A DNA stretch of 64,000 nt from Pseudonocardia phyllosphaerae. GTDB taxonomy: Bacteria; Actinomycetota; Actinomycetes; Mycobacteriales; Pseudonocardiaceae. The notes below the pieces were generated by a model, which saw only the letters and a list, made by a program, of their open reading frames with translations, had not been told where the DNA came from and made no database searches. Shown here piece after piece: positions 50,721 through 58,586 of the stretch; within the stretch, counting starts at the first letter, position 1; each line of letters starts with the position of its first letter. The stretch is taken from contig NZ_JBKGXS010000002.1 of NCBI RefSeq assembly GCF_046546475.1, positions 434,001 to 498,000 on the forward strand, in the 5' to 3' direction. The position numbers and the translations under genes were made by a program.

Positions 50721-51287
50721 TCACCCGACCGGGGCGGGCCCGACGGCGTGCGGGTGCTCACCGCCCGCCGCCCACATCGGGCCGACGCGCCCGGCCACCC
50801 GGGCCGCGACGACCCGCATGCCCGGTGAGCGCGCGGCGATCCCGGCCAGGGCGTAGAGCAGCTCGCCGTCGGTGCCCAGGTGCAGGTCGAGGACGCCGTG
50901 GGCGCGGGCGAGCTCGCGTACCGCCGTCCCGGGCGCGGTACGGCAGCGGGCCGAGGTGCGGGCCAGCGCGACCACGATCCGCGGGTCGGCGGCGGGCAGC
51001 AGGCCGCGCCCGAGCAGCGCGGCCGCTCCGGCGAGCGGCCCGAGGTCGGCGGGCACGACCGGGACCAGGCACAGGTCCGGGCAGGGGCCGGGCGGGTAGC
51101 CGGGCCGGTCCTGGGCGTCCTGCACGGCGGCGTCGAGCCGGTGCCAGGCGCGGCGGGCGTCGGTGGCGGGGAGCCCGGCGTCGCAGGCCTCGGCGAGCAG
51201 CACCGCGACCCGGTCCGCCGCGACCCGCCAGCCGTCCCGGTCGCGCGGGACGGCCCGGATCACCGTCGGTGTCACCGCTGCGCCCAT
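50721..51287 (-). CDS. Hypothetical protein
   Basis: A 188-residue protein I do not recognise. It is Ala/Arg/Pro-rich with a possible helical N-terminal half (RVAADRVAVLLAEACDAGLP) and Cys residues in PGPCPDLCLVPVV. No signal, membrane helix or catalytic motif is clear. TACCGT is 7 nt before ATG 51287 on the minus strand, which supports a leaderless real start. It is followed by the hydrolase gene on the same strand, 21 nt away. Confidence 0.55.
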   Translation of the reverse strand: MGAAVTPTVIRAVPRDRDGWRVAADRVAVLLAEACDAGLPATDARRAWHRLDAAVQDAQDRPGYPPGPCPDLCLVPVVPADLGPLAGAAALLGRGLLPAADPRIVVALARTSARCRTAPGTAVRELARAHGVLDLHLGTDGELLYALAGIAARSPGMRVVAARVAGRVGPMWAAGGEHPHAVGPAPVG

Positions 51288-51377
51288 GGCCGCGACGGTA
51301 GCGCCGCCGTCGTGCCCGGTCAGGGGGATGCGGGCCGATTTCGTCAAGTTTCGCCCGCCCGTGCCTACGATGATCAT

Positions 51378-52301
51378 GTGGTCGATGACGTGACGGTACG
51401 GACGGGCGACGGCCTGTCGCTGGCGGTGCAGGTGCGCGGGGAGGGCCCGACCGTCGTGGCGGTGCACGGCTATCCCGACGACCACCACGTGTGGGACGGG
51501 GTGGCCGACGCGCTGGTCGGGTCCGGGCACCGCGTCGTCACCTACGACGTGCGCGGCGCCGGTGCCTCCGGCGTGCCCGGCGACCGCGCCGGCTACGACC
51601 TGGAGCTGCTGGCCGCGGACCTGCGGGCGGTGTGCGACGCGGTCTCCCCCGCCGAGCCGGTGCACCTGCTCGCGCACGACTGGGGCGCGATCCAGACCTG
51701 GCACGCCGTGACCGGGGACGCGCTCACCGGCCGGGTCGCGTCGTTCACCTCGATCTCCGGTCCGTGCCTGGACCACGTGGCCCGGTTCCTCGGCCGCCGG
51801 GCCCGCCGCGACCTGCCCGCGGTGGCCCGGCAGATGCTGCACTCCTGGTACACGGTGTTCTTCCGGATCCCGGTGCTGCCGGAGCTGCTGATCCGCTCCG
51901 GGCTGCTCGGCCGGATCGTGGCCCGCTCGGAGCGGATCGCCCCGCCGGACCCCGCCGACGCGGTGCACGGCCTGGAGCTCTACCGCCGCAACCTGCCCCG
52001 CCGCCTGGGGAACCCGCAGATCCGGCGCACCGACCTGCCGGTGCAGATCCTGTGCCCGCGCCGGGACGCCTACGTCGGCACCGACATGGCGGTCTCCGCG
52101 GCGCCGTTCGCCCCGGACCTGCGGGTCCGGCACCTGCCCGGCGGGCACTGGGTGGTCCGCCACCGCCCCGACGAGGTCGCCGGCCCGGTCGCCGAGCTGG
52201 TCGCCGAGACGACCGGCGACACCGTCGCGCCGGGGCTGGAGCGCGCCCGGACCCTGGGGTCCGCGCTGGTCGCGACCGGTGGCCGCGCCCTCGGCCGATG
52301 A
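51378..52301 (+). CDS. Alpha/beta hydrolase, epoxide hydrolase/dehalogenase type
   Basis: A 307-residue hydrolase with an Asp nucleophile: VVAVHGYPDDHHVWDGVADA carries the oxyanion region, LLAHDWGAIQTWHAV has the HDW nucleophile typical of epoxide hydrolases and haloalkane dehalogenases, and HLPGGHWVVRHRPDEVA supplies the base His. The N-terminal half is similar in type to mycobacterial EphD, whose SDR half is absent here. TACGAT is six nt before GTG 51378, so leaderless. Divergent from the hypothetical gene. Confidence 0.85.
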   Translation: MVDDVTVRTGDGLSLAVQVRGEGPTVVAVHGYPDDHHVWDGVADALVGSGHRVVTYDVRGAGASGVPGDRAGYDLELLAADLRAVCDAVSPAEPVHLLAHDWGAIQTWHAVTGDALTGRVASFTSISGPCLDHVARFLGRRARRDLPAVARQMLHSWYTVFFRIPVLPELLIRSGLLGRIVARSERIAPPDPADAVHGLELYRRNLPRRLGNPQIRRTDLPVQILCPRRDAYVGTDMAVSAAPFAPDLRVRHLPGGHWVVRHRPDEVAGPVAELVAETTGDTVAPGLERARTLGSALVATGGRALGR

Positions 52302-52304
52302 CGC

Positions 52305-53522
52305 TCAGTTCATGATCGCGAGCGTGTTCGGGACCAGCCGGTAGGCGTCGCCCGCGGGCCGGTTCACTACCTTGCCCCGGTACACCAGCATCGACGACCC
52401 GCCGCCGTCGAGGTTGACGCCGTCGACGGCCCCGGCGCGGCGCAACAGGTCCGCGGTCTCGGCCAGGGTGACGCCGACGCTGGTGGTCTCCCGGCCGTCC
52501 GCGGTGACCAGGACCAGCCTGCCGTCGCGGGTGATGCCGGCGGCGCTGCGCGGGGCGCGGGCCCGGGTGTCGAGCCCGGGCACCGGACGGCCACCGCGCA
52601 GGATCGGGCTCCCGCCGACGGCGGTGCGCGGCGAGGCGCCGGACCTCGCGACGAGCCGGTGGTGCAGCACCACGGAGTCACCGACCCGCAGCCTGCGCAG
52701 CTGCCACGCGCCCTCGTCGCGGCCGACGAGGATCTTCTGCCCCGGCCCGATCGGCCCGGCCCCGGGCTCGCGGACCGCGGTGACCCGGGCCCCGTCGACG
52801 ACGACCTCGGTGCGGTCCGGCGGGCAGGGCGCGTTCCGGTCGGTGTTCGTGCCGCACAGCGTCGCGTTGCGGTCCCGGTCGCCCCAGGCCGGCGTCAGGA
52901 TCCCGATGCCGCCCTCCGGGACGGCGTAGGCGTTGAGGGTGCGGATCGGGAAGCTGCCGCGCGGCCCGCGTACCTCCCCGGCCAGGGTGAGCCGGTCCAG
53001 CCGCGCCCGGCCCGCCTTGTCGATCACCAGCGCGTCGCCCTCCTGGTCCCCGGGGACCCCCGGGGCCAGCCGCCGCCCGGCCGGGACCGGCGAGGTCAGT
53101 GCGACCCCGCCCTGCACCGACGGCCCGGACGGGGCGTTGCTGCGGCCGAAGTCGAAGAAGTCGCCGTTGATCGCGGCGACCGCCCCGGCGGCGCGGGCGC
53201 GCTCCTGCGGGGTGGCCCGCTGCCCCACGGTGCGGCCGGTGAGCAGGGTCGCGCGCACCCGTCGCAGGTCGGCGACGACGACGTCGCTGGTCACCGGTCC
53301 CTTGGGCGTCGTCATCCGCTGTTCGCGGTGGACGACCGCGGGCGCCGTCCCGGCGGCGGCCGTGCTGGAGGTCGCGAGCAGGTCCCGGGTGACCGACCAC
53401 TGCTGGTCCGGGGCGAGCGGGCCCGCGGGGGTGAGTGCGGCGAGCGCGACGGACACGAGCAGCACCATCAGCGGCTTGCTCTTGTCCGGGCCCTGCGGGA
53501 CACCGTTCTCGTCGCGTTCCAT
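52305..53522 (-). CDS. Secreted phosphodiester glycosidase (NAGPA-like) domain protein
   Basis: A 405-residue protein with an N-terminal export segment (PLMVLLVSVALAALTPAG). The phosphodiester glycosidase domain is recognised from AAINGDFFDFGRSNAPSG, the central beta-rich region and the C-terminal VTLAETADLLRRAGAVDGVN with NLDGGGSSMLVY. In animals the family removes GlcNAc from phosphodiesters; in bacteria it acts on wall or exopolysaccharide phosphodiesters in some cases. Its substrate here is unknown. The stop lies 3 nt from the convergent hydrolase stop. Confidence 0.85.
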   Translation of the reverse strand: MERDENGVPQGPDKSKPLMVLLVSVALAALTPAGPLAPDQQWSVTRDLLATSSTAAAGTAPAVVHREQRMTTPKGPVTSDVVVADLRRVRATLLTGRTVGQRATPQERARAAGAVAAINGDFFDFGRSNAPSGPSVQGGVALTSPVPAGRRLAPGVPGDQEGDALVIDKAGRARLDRLTLAGEVRGPRGSFPIRTLNAYAVPEGGIGILTPAWGDRDRNATLCGTNTDRNAPCPPDRTEVVVDGARVTAVREPGAGPIGPGQKILVGRDEGAWQLRRLRVGDSVVLHHRLVARSGASPRTAVGGSPILRGGRPVPGLDTRARAPRSAAGITRDGRLVLVTADGRETTSVGVTLAETADLLRRAGAVDGVNLDGGGSSMLVYRGKVVNRPAGDAYRLVPNTLAIMN

Positions 53523-53604
53523 CTCGCTGTCTCCAACGGCCCGCCGGAGTCGTGGAGACGATCACGACCGGGGCGTGGCTCGTGTGGGTGAACGTGTGGG
53601 TGGA

Positions 53605-54972
53605 TCAGTGACTGCGGTACCCGGCTCCCGGGTGGTCCTTGCCGAGGCGGGCGCCGTCGCCGGTGCCGTAGCGCTCGCGCAGCGTCGGCCCGCCGGCGTC
53701 GGGCGCGGCGGGGACCCGGCCGCGGCGGCGCAGCTCCGGCACGACGTGGGTGACGACGTCGCGCATGGTGCCGGGGGTGACGGCGTAGGCGAGGTTGAAG
53801 CCGTCGAGGTCGGCCTCGTCGGCCCAGCGCTCCAGCTCGTCGGCGACGGTCGCGCCGGACCCGACGACGACCGGCCCGCGCCCGCCGACGGTGATGAACT
53901 CGGCCAGCTCCTGCACCGTCCAGTCCCGGTCGGGCCCGGTGAACGCGGCCAGGGCCGAGCGCGTCGACTCGGTCTGCACGTACTCCAGCTTCTGTCCCGG
54001 GTCGGCCCCGGCGAGGTCCACGCCCGACCAGCCGCCGAACAGCGCCAGCGCCGCCTCCGGGTCGGTGAGCTGCAGGTACTCGGCCAGGGTGGCGTGCGCG
54101 GCCTCGTCGGTCTCCCCGGCGATCGCGGTGAGCATCGCGAACACCTTCACCGAGCGCGGGTCGCGCCCGGCCTGCTCCGCCTCGCCGCGGATCGCATCCA
54201 CCGAGCGCCGGACGACCGCCGGTGAGGGTCCGGACACGAACACGGCCTCGGCGTGGGTGCCGGCGAAGCGGGCGCCGCGCGGCGACGCCCCGGCCTGGAA
54301 GATCACCGGGGTGCGCTGCGGGGACGGCTCGGTCAGGAACGCGCCGGGCACGTCGAACCACTGGCCGTGATGGCCGATGTCGTGCACCTTCGCCGGGTCG
54401 GTGAACACGCCGCGCGCGGCGTCGCGGACGACGGCGTCGTCCTCCCAGGACCCTTCCCACAGCTTGTAGCAGACCTTCAGGAACTCCTCGGCGAGCTCGT
54501 AGCGCTCGTCGTGCGGGATCTGCCCGGAACGCCCGAGGTTGCGGGCCGCGGAGTCCAGGTAGGAGGTCACGACGTTCCAGGCGACCCGGCCGCGGGTGAG
54601 GTGGTCCAGCGTGGCGAACCGTCGGGCCAGGGCGTACGGGTGCTCGTAGGCGACCGAGACGGTCACACCGAAACCGAGCCGGGAGGTCACCGCGGCCATC
54701 GCCGGGACCAGCAGCAGCGGGTCGGCCAGCGGGACCTGGGCCGCGGCGCGGACGGCGGCGTCGCGGGATCCGCCGTAGACGTCGTAGACGCCGAGGACGT
54801 CGGCGAGGAACAGCGCGTCGAACCCGCCGTCCTCCAGCATCCGGGCGAGCTCGGTCCAGTGCTCCAGGTCGGTGTAGCGGTACCCCTCGTCCGACGGGTG
54901 GCGCCACAGCCCGGCGGACTGGTGCCCGACGCAGGCCATGTCGAACGCGTTGAGCAGGATCCGGCGGGTCAT
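53605..54972 (-). CDS. NtaA/SnaA/DszA-type flavin monooxygenase
   Basis: A 455-residue FMNH2-dependent monooxygenase of the luciferase-like superfamily. The segments AFDMACVGHQSAGLWRHPSD, FDALFLADVLGVYDVYGG, HLTRGRVAWNVVTSYLDSAA and PVIFQAGASPRGARFAGTHA match the NtaA/SnaA/DszA group. Members attack nitrilotriacetate, dibenzothiophene sulfone or sulfonates. The partner transporter (overlapping ATGA) and the cysteine-type leader ORF upstream argue for an organosulfur substrate, which is inference. No flavin reductase is adjacent; one is at 32.4 kb. Confidence 0.88.
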   Translation of the reverse strand: MTRRILLNAFDMACVGHQSAGLWRHPSDEGYRYTDLEHWTELARMLEDGGFDALFLADVLGVYDVYGGSRDAAVRAAAQVPLADPLLLVPAMAAVTSRLGFGVTVSVAYEHPYALARRFATLDHLTRGRVAWNVVTSYLDSAARNLGRSGQIPHDERYELAEEFLKVCYKLWEGSWEDDAVVRDAARGVFTDPAKVHDIGHHGQWFDVPGAFLTEPSPQRTPVIFQAGASPRGARFAGTHAEAVFVSGPSPAVVRRSVDAIRGEAEQAGRDPRSVKVFAMLTAIAGETDEAAHATLAEYLQLTDPEAALALFGGWSGVDLAGADPGQKLEYVQTESTRSALAAFTGPDRDWTVQELAEFITVGGRGPVVVGSGATVADELERWADEADLDGFNLAYAVTPGTMRDVVTHVVPELRRRGRVPAAPDAGGPTLRERYGTGDGARLGKDHPGAGYRSH

Positions 54973-56309
54973 GCGGGGGTGTTCTCCTTCGTCGGGAGGG
55001 TGATGCGGTCGTCGCGCAGGCCGGTGCGCAGCGTCTCCGGGGACAGCACGGTGGCGAGGATGCAGATCGCGAACAGCACCGCGAACCAGCCCCAGATCAG
55101 CCAGGGGCGGCCGCCGCCTGCGTAGAGCAGCGCGGTGGAGATCAGCGGTGTGGTCCCGCCGATCACCGACCCGATCTGGTAGCCGAGCGAGGCGCCGCTG
55201 TAGCGGACCCGGGTGTCGAACAGCTCGCCGTACCAGGCGGCCTGCGGGCCGTACATCGCGTCGTGGAACAGGTTCACCAGCACGACCATCCCGACGACGA
55301 CCAGCGCGGTGGACCCGGTGTCGAGCAGCAGGAAGAACACCGCGAGGAACAGCGGCGCCCCGATCGCGCCGACCAGGTACACCGGTTTGCGGCCGACCCG
55401 GTCGGACAGGATCGCCCACAGCGGCGTCGACACCAGCCCGATCGCCGACGCGACGATCACCGCGGTGAGCCCGGCGCCCGCGGCCGCGGAGGTGGTCTGC
55501 GCCAGGTAGGTCAGCGCGAACGTCGTCGCGAGGATGTAGACCGAGTTCTGCGCGATCCGGCTGCCGATGGTCAGCAGCACGGTGCGCCAGTCGGTGCGCA
55601 GGACCTCCAGCACCGGCATCCGGGCCAGGGTCCCGGCGTCGCGGGCGGCGGTGAACACGGCCGGGTCGGCCAGGGTCAGCCGGATCGCCAGCCCGACACC
55701 GACGAGCAGCAGGCTGAGCAGGAACGGGATCCGCCAGCCCCAGGCCAGGAACGCGTCCTTCCCGACGACGCCGAGCACCCCGGCGTAGACACCGGAGGCG
55801 AGCAGCATCCCGGCCGACGAGCCGATCTGCGGGAAGCTGCCGAAGAACCCGCGGCGCCGCTCGTGGCCGTCGCCGGTGGAGTGCTCGACGGCCATCAGCA
55901 TCGCGCCGGCCCACTCGGCGCCGACCGCGAGGCCCTGCACCAGGCGCAGGACGACGAGCAGCACCGGGGCGAGCAGCCCGGCCGTCGGGTAGGTGGGCAG
56001 CAGCCCGATCAGCGTGGTCGCGGCGCCCATGAGCAGCAGCGACGCGACCAGCACCGACCGTCGTCCGACGCGGTCGCCGAGGTGCCCGGCGACGACGGCG
56101 CCGACCGGGCGGGCGCCGAACCCGGCGGCATAGGTGGCGAACGAGGCCAGCAGCCCGGCCGCCGGGTCGACGCCGGTGAAGAACAGCGGGGCGAACACCA
56201 GCGCGGACGCGGTGGCGTAGAGGTAGAAGTCGTACCACTCGATGGTGGTGCCGACGAGGCTCGCGACGGCGGCGCGGCGCGGCGTGGGGTGCGGGGTGGG
56301 ACGGGACAC
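54969..56309 (-). CDS. MFS transporter, metabolite:H+ symporter (MHS) family
   Basis: A 446-residue protein with 12 hydrophobic helices. The MHS subfamily is marked by SLVGTTIEWYDFYLYATASA at the N-terminus, FGARPVGAVVAGHLGDRVGR and GAEWAGAMLMAVEHS. The subfamily imports organic acids, betaines and similar solutes. GTG 56309. It is the first gene of a two-gene operon with the flavin monooxygenase and is preceded by a 23-aa leader ORF, so it most likely imports that enzyme's substrate. Confidence 0.92.
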   Translation of the reverse strand: MSRPTPHPTPRRAAVASLVGTTIEWYDFYLYATASALVFAPLFFTGVDPAAGLLASFATYAAGFGARPVGAVVAGHLGDRVGRRSVLVASLLLMGAATTLIGLLPTYPTAGLLAPVLLVVLRLVQGLAVGAEWAGAMLMAVEHSTGDGHERRRGFFGSFPQIGSSAGMLLASGVYAGVLGVVGKDAFLAWGWRIPFLLSLLLVGVGLAIRLTLADPAVFTAARDAGTLARMPVLEVLRTDWRTVLLTIGSRIAQNSVYILATTFALTYLAQTTSAAAGAGLTAVIVASAIGLVSTPLWAILSDRVGRKPVYLVGAIGAPLFLAVFFLLLDTGSTALVVVGMVVLVNLFHDAMYGPQAAWYGELFDTRVRYSGASLGYQIGSVIGGTTPLISTALLYAGGGRPWLIWGWFAVLFAICILATVLSPETLRTGLRDDRITLPTKENTPA

Positions 56310-56354
56310 GGGTGACCTGCCGGAGGTGGAGGTGAGCAGATGCGGGGAGCGTGC

Positions 56355-56426
56355 TCAGCGACAGGCGTGCGAGGACAGCCGGCCGTGGTCGAGCCACCGG
56401 CGGCGGGTCAGCGCGGTGCCCTCCAT
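56355..56426 (-). CDS. Putative cysteine-type leader peptide (23 aa)
   Basis: An ORF of 23 codons ending RRRWLDHGRLSSHACR. The R-R-x-x-L-x-x-x-R-x-x-S-x-x-C-R pattern matches the short leader peptides that precede sulfur-metabolism operons in actinobacteria (type ...RRHVDLxRVSSAxCR). It ends 45 nt before the MFS start. TTGCAT at about 56457 could be a -35 element. Confidence 0.65.
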   Translation of the reverse strand: MEGTALTRRRWLDHGRLSSHACR

Positions 56427-56541
56427 CCGCTCAGACGATCAGACCGTGCTGTCCCGATGCAACGGAAGGTGACGGGGTCCCCTCTCGTGCCGTGGTCCCC
56501 TCGCTCTGGAGCCCCGAGCCCGGGAGCCCCGCGCGCCTGGA

Positions 56542-56595
56542 GCCCCGAGGGGCACCCTCGTTCCCGTCGGTGGTGACGAGGGTGCCCCTCGGGGC
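56542..56595 (-). terminator. 20-bp perfect hairpin after erm (terminator/dispersed element)
   Basis: The arms 56542-56561 and 56576-56595 are perfectly complementary over 20 nt, with a 14-nt loop. It begins 17 nt beyond the erm stop and will act as a terminator. A related palindrome lies in cobB (24639-24691), so it may be a mobile-type element captured as a terminator. Confidence 0.85.
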
Positions 56596-56612
56596 ATCGG
56601 CCCCGGGCGCGC

Positions 56613-57407
56613 TCAGCGGGCGCGGATCCGGGCGTGCAGCGCCGCCCAGTGCCCGGCGTCGAGATCGCGGGGCAACGCGCGCGGCCCGATCGCGTGCTCG
56701 GCGGCCCACGCGCGGGCGAGCCGGTGCCCGAAGCGGCGCCCGACGACGTCGACGACCCCGCGGCCGCGCCCGGTGAACACCGCGTCGACCGTGCGCTGGT
56801 AGGCCCGCGGCGGGCCGTCGACCAGCGGGACGGGCCGCCGGGTGATCTCCAGGACCCCGCCGTCGACGGCCGGGACGGGGCGGAACGCGGTGGCAGGAAC
56901 CCGCATGACCAGCCGGAACGCGAACCACGGCCACCAGCGGGCGGTGAGCGCGCTCGTCGGTCCGACCGCGGCGCGTTTGCGGGCGACCTCCCACTGCAGG
57001 AGCAGCAGCGCGTGCCCCCAGCGCGGGGCGGCGAGCAGCCGGCGCAGCAGCGGGGTGGTCAACGCGTACGGCACGTTGGAGACGACGTCCTGGTGCCGGT
57101 CGAGACGGGCCTCGAGCAGGTCGCCGTGCCGCACGGTGACGGTGCCGCCGAGACGGCGCCGCAGCCGCCGGACCCGGTGGAGGTCCAGCTCGACGGCGGT
57201 CAGTGGTCGCCCGAGCCCGGCCAGCGGGACGGTCAGGGCACCGTCACCGGCGCCGAGCTCCAGCAGCGGCGACGGCGGCCACCCGGTGACGACGGCGGTC
57301 AGCGCCGCCGGGACCGAGGGGTCGGTGAGGAAGTTCTGGCCGTGCTCGTGACGGCCGAGGGGACGTGGGCGTGACAAGGAGGGCTCCCGAGTCCGGCAGG
57401 GGTACAT
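56613..57407 (-). CDS. Erm-type 23S rRNA (adenine-N6) methyltransferase
   Basis: Methylates A2058 of 23S rRNA (E. coli numbering) in the known family, giving macrolide-lincosamide-streptogramin B resistance. The 264-residue protein has GRHEHGQNFLTD at the N-terminus, the SAM motif PLLELGAGDGALTVPLAG, the catalytic SNVPYALTTPLLRRLL (N-x-P-Y) and VPATAFRPVPAVDGGVLEI. These resemble actinobacterial Erm more than KsgA. ATG 57407 has a weak AGG nearby; TTG 57377 is an alternative. A 10-aa leader ORF with an RLR motif and a hairpin are upstream, suggesting macrolide-inducible expression. Confidence 0.9.
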   Translation of the reverse strand: MYPCRTREPSLSRPRPLGRHEHGQNFLTDPSVPAALTAVVTGWPPSPLLELGAGDGALTVPLAGLGRPLTAVELDLHRVRRLRRRLGGTVTVRHGDLLEARLDRHQDVVSNVPYALTTPLLRRLLAAPRWGHALLLLQWEVARKRAAVGPTSALTARWWPWFAFRLVMRVPATAFRPVPAVDGGVLEITRRPVPLVDGPPRAYQRTVDAVFTGRGRGVVDVVGRRFGHRLARAWAAEHAIGPRALPRDLDAGHWAALHARIRAR

Positions 57408-57418
57408 GGACCTGCGGG

Positions 57419-57459
57419 ACGGCGGCGCCGAGAGAGGAATGCGAGGGTGACGCCGCCGT
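57419..57459 (-). promoter_or_regulatory. Attenuator hairpin between the erm leader and erm
   Basis: ACGGCGGCG and CGCCGCCGT (57419-57427 and 57451-57459) form a 9-bp stem with a 23-nt loop. One arm touches the leader's stop codon and the other lies 12 nt before the erm ATG. A ribosome stalled on the leader would prevent or change this stem. Confidence 0.5.
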
Positions 57460-57491
57460 CAGGCGACGCGCAGCCGTATCGAGGCGAACAT
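57459..57491 (-). CDS. Erm leader peptide MFASIRLRVA
   Basis: A 10-residue ORF 7 nt after TAGCCT, so leaderless. It contains IRLR; Arg-Leu-Arg (+x+) is the macrolide-arrest motif of ErmD-type leaders (MRLR) and of ErmX-type leaders (FLRLR). It ends 51 nt before erm. AAAA lies upstream of the presumed -35 region (about 57530-57535), as in WhiB7-type promoters; that part is tentative. Confidence 0.7.
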   Translation of the reverse strand: MFASIRLRVA

Positions 57492-57568
57492 GGCCGGGAG
57501 GCTAGGCGGGGACTACCCCGGAGGCACCCGGTTTTCCGCGCCCCCGGTGCGGCCGGGAGCGGCACCAC

Positions 57569-58300
57569 TCACGGGGCGCCGGTGTTCCAGCGGCGGGTGG
57601 TGACGGTGACGCCGCCGTCGGTGCGGCCTCCGGCGATCCGGGCGGCCCGGATGCAGGCGTGCGTCCACATGTTGAGCTGCACCTCCTTCGCCACCCGCAG
57701 CCGGTTGTAGAGCACGTGGGAGAACCGGTCCCCGGGCCGTGCCCAGGACTCGATCTCGAAACGCAGCCGGTGCGGCAGCTCGTCGTCGCGCCGGACGCGG
57801 AACTCGATCCGCCCGGCCTCGAGGTGCCCGCGCAGGGTGACGAAGGAGAAGCTCGCCGGGCCGGTGGCGCAGACCCGGACCGGGCCGTCCCAGGGGCCGG
57901 GCATGCGGATCAGGAACTCGTCGCCGACGTTCATCGCGCCGGGGGTGCCGCGGGTGCGGCGGAACACGGCGAACTCCGGCGACCAGCGGTTGGGGTCGGC
58001 GACGATGCGGCGCATCAGCTCCTCCGGTGTCAGGGCGCTGCCCTTGATCCGGGCGGAGTAGGTGCGGTGCAGCAGAGTGCCGTAGCCGTCGGACGGGGCC
58101 TGGACGTCGGCGTCGTCGATCCCGGCCGGGGTGCGCGGTGGCTCGTCGGAGGCGTCCCCGGCGACGTCGCTGCGGTGGATCGCGGTCGCCCGCCAGAAGT
58201 AGCGCCACGACACCAGCACCACTGCCGGCGGCCAGCGCAGCAGCGCCGCCACCCGTTGCGACCGGCGGTCACCGGTCACCGGTGTGTCGGCTCGTCCCAT
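57569..58300 (-). CDS. DUF1990-family protein (first of a pair)
   Basis: A 243-residue protein. After an N-terminal hydrophobic segment (LLRWPPAVVLVSWRYFWRAT) it shows the DUF1990 pattern: YGTLLHRTYSARIKG, NVGDEFLIRMPGPWDGPVRV, FSFVTLRGHLEAGRIEF and WARPGDRFSHVLYNRLRVAK, EVQLNMWTHACIRA. DUF1990 is actinobacterial with a START-like lipid-binding fold in some predictions; no function is assigned. It is divergent from a second DUF1990 protein, and both are neighbours of erm. Confidence 0.85.
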   Translation of the reverse strand: MGRADTPVTGDRRSQRVAALLRWPPAVVLVSWRYFWRATAIHRSDVAGDASDEPPRTPAGIDDADVQAPSDGYGTLLHRTYSARIKGSALTPEELMRRIVADPNRWSPEFAVFRRTRGTPGAMNVGDEFLIRMPGPWDGPVRVCATGPASFSFVTLRGHLEAGRIEFRVRRDDELPHRLRFEIESWARPGDRFSHVLYNRLRVAKEVQLNMWTHACIRAARIAGGRTDGGVTVTTRRWNTGAP

Positions 58301-58352
58301 GCTGCGAGTCCAGCACGGGTGTACCGGCCCCGCGAGCGGGGAACCTGGCGGC

Positions 58353-58586
58353 ATGACGGTCGGAGGAGTGCTGCGCCGCGGTGGCGTACGCGGCGCACAG
58401 CTGCAATGGGTCTCGCTCGGCACGATCGGGCTGTCGATCGGGTTGTGGTTGCGCGCCAAGACCGTCGACCAGGACGAGCGGGGCAACGCCGAGCGCCGCG
58501 CGATCTTCGTCGGCATGTGGCCGTCGATGTTCTGGGTGATCGGCGAGTCGATGCGCCGCGACGAGCACCGCGGGGGCCGGTCCTGA
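58353..58586 (+). CDS. Small hypothetical membrane-associated protein
   Basis: A 77-residue protein with one or two hydrophobic stretches (LQWVSLGTIGLSIGLWLRAK and FVGMWPSMFWVIGESM) and basic ends. It starts at ATG 58353 (a GGGG-A stretch lies 8-13 nt before it). Its stop overlaps the possible CTG start of the DUF1990 gene, so they form a pair. I do not recognise a family. Confidence 0.6.
   Translation: MTVGGVLRRGGVRGAQLQWVSLGTIGLSIGLWLRAKTVDQDERGNAERRAIFVGMWPSMFWVIGESMRRDEHRGGRS

Noticed and set aside
56613..57407. KsgA (RsmA) housekeeping 16S rRNA dimethyltransferase instead of Erm
   Set aside because: The sequence near the catalytic motif (NVPYALTTPLL), the ARKRAAVG region and the RLR leader are of Erm type; KsgA normally has NLPYN and lies with ispE or metG/rnmV genes, which are absent here.
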